Assembly (NCBI GenBank): GCA_041671045.1 | Contig: JBAZCF010000015.1 | Coordinates: 1-25,386, forward strand | Length of the DNA: 25,386 bases | Direction of reading: 5' to 3' | From: Parachlamydiales bacterium | GTDB taxonomy: Bacteria; Chlamydiota; Chlamydiia; Chlamydiales; JABDDJ01 | Part shown: in pieces, positions 23,399-25,386 of the stretch | Layout: each line of letters begins with the position of its first letter | Position numbering within the stretch: the stretch's first letter is position 1 | The notes under the pieces: model-generated | Database searches by the model: none | Seen by the model: only the letters and a program-made list of their open reading frames with translations | What the model was told of the DNA's origin: nothing | Made by a program: the position numbers and the translations under genes

Positions 23399-24967
23399 AT
23401 GTCCCACGATTCGATTTCTAGATATGACGCCTCGGCGGACCGTTTCAGCTCTTTCACAGCTAATAAATTGAAAGATCCTGAAGAAGTTTTCCGTTCGATG
23501 ACAGTCCGTTCAAAGGATACGCTCGAATCTTCGCAGGAAAAGATTGATGCAGAGATAATCAATCGTCTGCAAATCAATGCCGGGGGCATTACCCAAGATA
23601 AATTACCCGTTGTAGCGCGAGCAGGGAAATTCGTTTTTATGGCTGTTGCCGTACCCACATATCTTATCGCTTATAGCTTCCCTAAATGGGTCGCCACACA
23701 ACTTATACCCAACTCCTGCCAGCTTTTAGGAAATGCGTTAAAGCATTGTTTTCGCCCCATGCAAGAATGGGCTATGCTATTTTTTAGACAAATGCAGCAA
23801 TTAGTTAAAGTGCTGAAGCGGGAACAAAGCCGGATCTTTAAGACGCTGACAAATTTTAAAGGGTTGCTTGTCATTCTTAAACATCCGTTTAAAAAAATGA
23901 AGGCTTTATGGAATCAGCTTAAAGAAAAAGCTGCAGAAAAAAAGAATTCGCTACAAGAATGGCTATCAGAATTAAATAAAGGAGTACGCACAAAGTTAAA
24001 AAAAGTTGCGGAAACTGCAAAAAATAAAACGACGCGACTTGTGTACGGCCGCTTAACTACAGATGAACCATTAGCTCCTTGGCGCCAAGCAATTGTCAAT
24101 ACGGCATTGAAAATCTATCGCACCTACAAATTCGTAACGGGCCTGCCCCGCCGTATTACCGATGCAGTAAAGAAAACAATCTATGACTTATATAAAGCCT
24201 ATGTTTTCCCTCATGTCGATCGCGCGACAAAATTTATCCAACGAATTGCAAAAAGAATCAAAGTCCGCCAAGAAGCAATCACAAATGCCTGTAAACGGTT
24301 TATACATAAGCAAACAGAAAGAGTAAAACGCTTCAACAATGCTGTCAAAGAAAGTATCACCCAATCTGCGGTTAAATTTAGCAACTTCATCGGCATACCC
24401 ACTTTTGTAAATGCAATCACGTCCAAGTGGCAAGGAGTAGTCCAAAAGTTTAGTAATGCAAAAACAGGAATTCAAAACTTAAGGCAAAAGGTAACCAACA
24501 AATTCAAAGCGCTATCGAAAGGATTAAAATTCCCTTCCCTTAAGCAGTTCATCCCCTCTTTTTCTCTACCTTCCGGATTCGTTAGCTGGGTTAAAGCCCC
24601 TATACGCATTGCAACACGTTTTACAAAACGCGTCCAAAAGCTTCTTAAAACACTCCGCTCCAAAATTCCATCCATCCCTAAGCTAACAGATAAGAAATGG
24701 AAGCCCTTTGCTTTCTTAGCAAACCTCAAAACCAAGGCCGGTCGTAAAACACGCCGCGCCATTTACTACACTCGTTTAACAGGTTCCTGGACTCGTATCC
24801 TCACAGGCTTCTGGATGGCTAGCGTACGTAATATCTGTCAAAACTGTGTTGAACATCTAACATGGAAAGATATCCTCTATTTCGTACGTAAATTCATGCG
24901 TTCTACAGGAATTCTCTTAGGTTTCATCGTTAGAAAAACACGCATTTCTAGAACAAAAACGGCTTAA
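23399..24967 (+). CDS. Uncharacterised very basic 522-residue protein
   Basis: I do not recognise this protein. It has a perfect ribosome binding site AAGGAGG 5 nt before the ATG, so it is surely translated. Residues 1-70 are mixed-charge and polar with no signal peptide; about 76-93 (GKFVFMAVAVPTYLIAYSF region) is the one likely membrane segment. The rest is Lys/Arg-rich with repeated amphipathic helices: from about residue 224 to the end I count only nine Asp/Glu in ~300 residues. Two Pro/Ser-rich breaks (FPSLKQFIPSFSLPSG; SKIPSIPKL) divide this part. It ends RTKTA. Possible roles are nucleic acid binding, membrane association or a host-targeted effector; none is shown by the sequence. It is monocistronic, between the divergent small-gene unit and the tRNA genes. 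Confidence 0.85.
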   Translation: MSHDSISRYDASADRFSSFTANKLKDPEEVFRSMTVRSKDTLESSQEKIDAEIINRLQINAGGITQDKLPVVARAGKFVFMAVAVPTYLIAYSFPKWVATQLIPNSCQLLGNALKHCFRPMQEWAMLFFRQMQQLVKVLKREQSRIFKTLTNFKGLLVILKHPFKKMKALWNQLKEKAAEKKNSLQEWLSELNKGVRTKLKKVAETAKNKTTRLVYGRLTTDEPLAPWRQAIVNTALKIYRTYKFVTGLPRRITDAVKKTIYDLYKAYVFPHVDRATKFIQRIAKRIKVRQEAITNACKRFIHKQTERVKRFNNAVKESITQSAVKFSNFIGIPTFVNAITSKWQGVVQKFSNAKTGIQNLRQKVTNKFKALSKGLKFPSLKQFIPSFSLPSGFVSWVKAPIRIATRFTKRVQKLLKTLRSKIPSIPKLTDKKWKPFAFLANLKTKAGRKTRRAIYYTRLTGSWTRILTGFWMASVRNICQNCVEHLTWKDILYFVRKFMRSTGILLGFIVRKTRISRTKTA

Positions 24968-25000
24968 TATCAAATACTTAAAAGTAGATGTTTTTATCTG

Positions 25001-25030
25001 TTGCCTAGAAAAAGCCTACTTTGGTATTGT
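25001..25030 (+). promoter_or_regulatory. Candidate promoter of the tRNA-Thr/Tyr unit
   Basis: TTGCCT (25001-25006) and TATTGT (25025-25030) are 18 nt apart and lie 20 nt upstream of tRNA-Thr. A 7-bp inverted repeat GCCTAGA (25003-25009) / TCTAGGC (25030-25036) brackets the promoter. Confidence 0.4.
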
Positions 25031-25050
25031 CTAGGCCATGATCTTCTTAC

Positions 25051-25123
25051 GCTGACATAGCTCAATTGGTAGAGCACCCGACTTGTAATCGGACGGTTGT
25101 GGGTTCAATTCCTACTGTCAGCA
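25051..25123 (+). tRNA. tRNA-Thr (anticodon TGT)
   Basis: The 73-nt gene folds into a full cloverleaf: acceptor GCTGACA/TGTCAGC, D arm GCTC/GAGC, anticodon loop CTTGTAA with TGT at 25084-25086, T arm GTGGG-TTCAATT-CCTAC with one G-T pair, discriminator A. The top pair of the anticodon stem is C27/A43, a mismatch. CCA is not encoded (CAC follows). It lies 11 nt before tRNA-Tyr and is likely co-transcribed with it. Confidence 0.95.
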
Positions 25124-25134
25124 CACTTTTTCTC

Positions 25135-25219
25135 GGGGGTGTCGCATAGCGGCAATTGCAAGGGACTGTAAATCCCTCGACTCACGTCTCCGTTGGTTCG
25201 AGTCCAACCGCCCCCACCA
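25135..25219 (+). tRNA. tRNA-Tyr (anticodon GTA), CCA encoded
   Basis: This 85-nt class II tRNA has acceptor GGGGGTG/CGCCCCC, anticodon stem AGGGA/TCCCT with loop CTGTAAA (GTA at 25168-25170), a long variable arm CGACTCACGTCTCCG, and T arm GTTGG-TTCGAGT-CCAAC. The terminal CCA is encoded at 25217-25219, unlike in the neighbouring tRNA-Thr. The Thr-Tyr tRNA pairing is widespread, often ahead of tuf; here a different gene follows. Confidence 0.96.
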
Positions 25220-25258
25220 TTTCAAAGTATAAAATAGAAAGGATAAAGGCTAAAGTTG

Positions 25259-25386
25259 ATGACAGATCTATCAACTAGAACCAAATCCTTTGCTCTCCGA
25301 ATCATTAAGCTATTTACGTTCATCCCCCAAACAGTCGAAGCTCAAGTATTAGGTAAACAGCTATTGCGCTGTGGTACTTCTGTAGG
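25259..25386 (+). CDS. Four-helix-bundle protein (S23 / 23S rRNA intervening-sequence type), 5' part
   Basis: The first 42 codons are in the window and the gene runs off the right edge. The product reads MTDLSTRTKSFALRIIKLF, then TFIPQTVEAQVLGKQLLRCGTSVG. The pattern 'tkxFAlrIikLfxxlP.....vlgkQllRsgtSvgAN' is the N-terminal half of the four-helix-bundle family first seen in intervening sequences of spirochaete 23S rRNA. Members are ~120 residues and form homopentamers; the function is unknown. AAGG lies about 9 nt upstream of the ATG. It starts 39 nt after tRNA-Tyr with no terminator between, so it may be read from the tRNA promoter. Confidence 0.85.
   Translation, partial: MTDLSTRTKSFALRIIKLFTFIPQTVEAQVLGKQLLRCGTSV

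Noticed and set aside
23254..23658. 134-residue minus-strand frame overlapping the basic protein gene
   Set aside because: The overlapping plus-strand gene has a perfect AAGGAGG; this one has none and resembles nothing.
24188..24475. Minus-strand frame of 95 residues with Cys/Phe-rich sequence
   Set aside because: It is the antisense of Lys/Arg-rich codons in the 522-residue gene and has no independent support.
1..25386. CRISPR array, insertion sequence, prophage or defence island
   Set aside because: No regularly spaced repeats, transposase, integrase or phage structural genes were found; the only tandem repeat is the collagen-coding one.

Overview
The window comes from a member of the Chlamydiae, most likely an environmental (amoeba-associated type) lineage and not Chlamydia itself. 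The minus strand at the left edge carries the first ~118 nt of a 16S rRNA gene with a chlamydial-looking 5' region. The block rnpA-rpmH / rpmJ-rpsN, the cysteine-free 45-residue L36, the 52-residue MSRHPSF small basic protein, and the order small conserved ORF - small basic protein - ybeY - CBS/DUF21 protein all match the gene order I remember from Chlamydia trachomatis (around CT784-787 and CT421-423). A membrane pyrophosphatase, collagen-like and GIN-domain surface proteins and a four-helix-bundle (S23-type) protein are extras that fit a larger-genome environmental chlamydia. The species cannot be named from the sequence alone.

Layout. 1-420: start of an rRNA operon (minus) with a consensus TTGACA-N17-TATAAT promoter and a structured leader, then a strong GC hairpin behind hppA. 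420-3275 (minus): K+-independent-type H+-pyrophosphatase and a Tsr3/DTW-like rRNA aminocarboxypropyltransferase homologue. 3376-4404 (plus): exported thioredoxin-like protein. 4411-6927 (minus): tightly overlapping rpmH-rnpA-UvrD/Rep helicase. 7079-8689 (plus): rpmJ-rpsN with a clear terminator, then an exported HAD phosphatase. 8757-19071 (minus): a run of eight genes in probably several transcription units: mscS and collagen-like protein; GIN lipoprotein and a Pat-like acyl-CoA synthetase/GNAT fusion; yvlD and DUF2156 protein; FMN reductase and uup. 19156-20859 (plus): unrecognised 567-residue protein. 20865-23180 (minus): conserved chlamydial small genes, ybeY, DUF21/CBS protein. 23399-24964 (plus): unrecognised very basic 522-residue protein. 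25051-25386 (plus): tRNA-Thr, tRNA-Tyr and the start of a four-helix-bundle protein gene.

Much of the window serves translation: rRNA, tRNAs, L34, L36, S14, RNase P protein, YbeY, Uup and the Tsr3-like protein. A second theme is the envelope: H+-PPase, exported Trx, exported HAD phosphatase, MscS channel, collagen-like and GIN lipoproteins, YvlD and DUF21/CBS. The two proteins with no recognisable family (567 and 522 residues) and the Tsr3-like protein are the best candidates for undescribed biology. I saw no CRISPR array, insertion sequence, phage module or defence locus.
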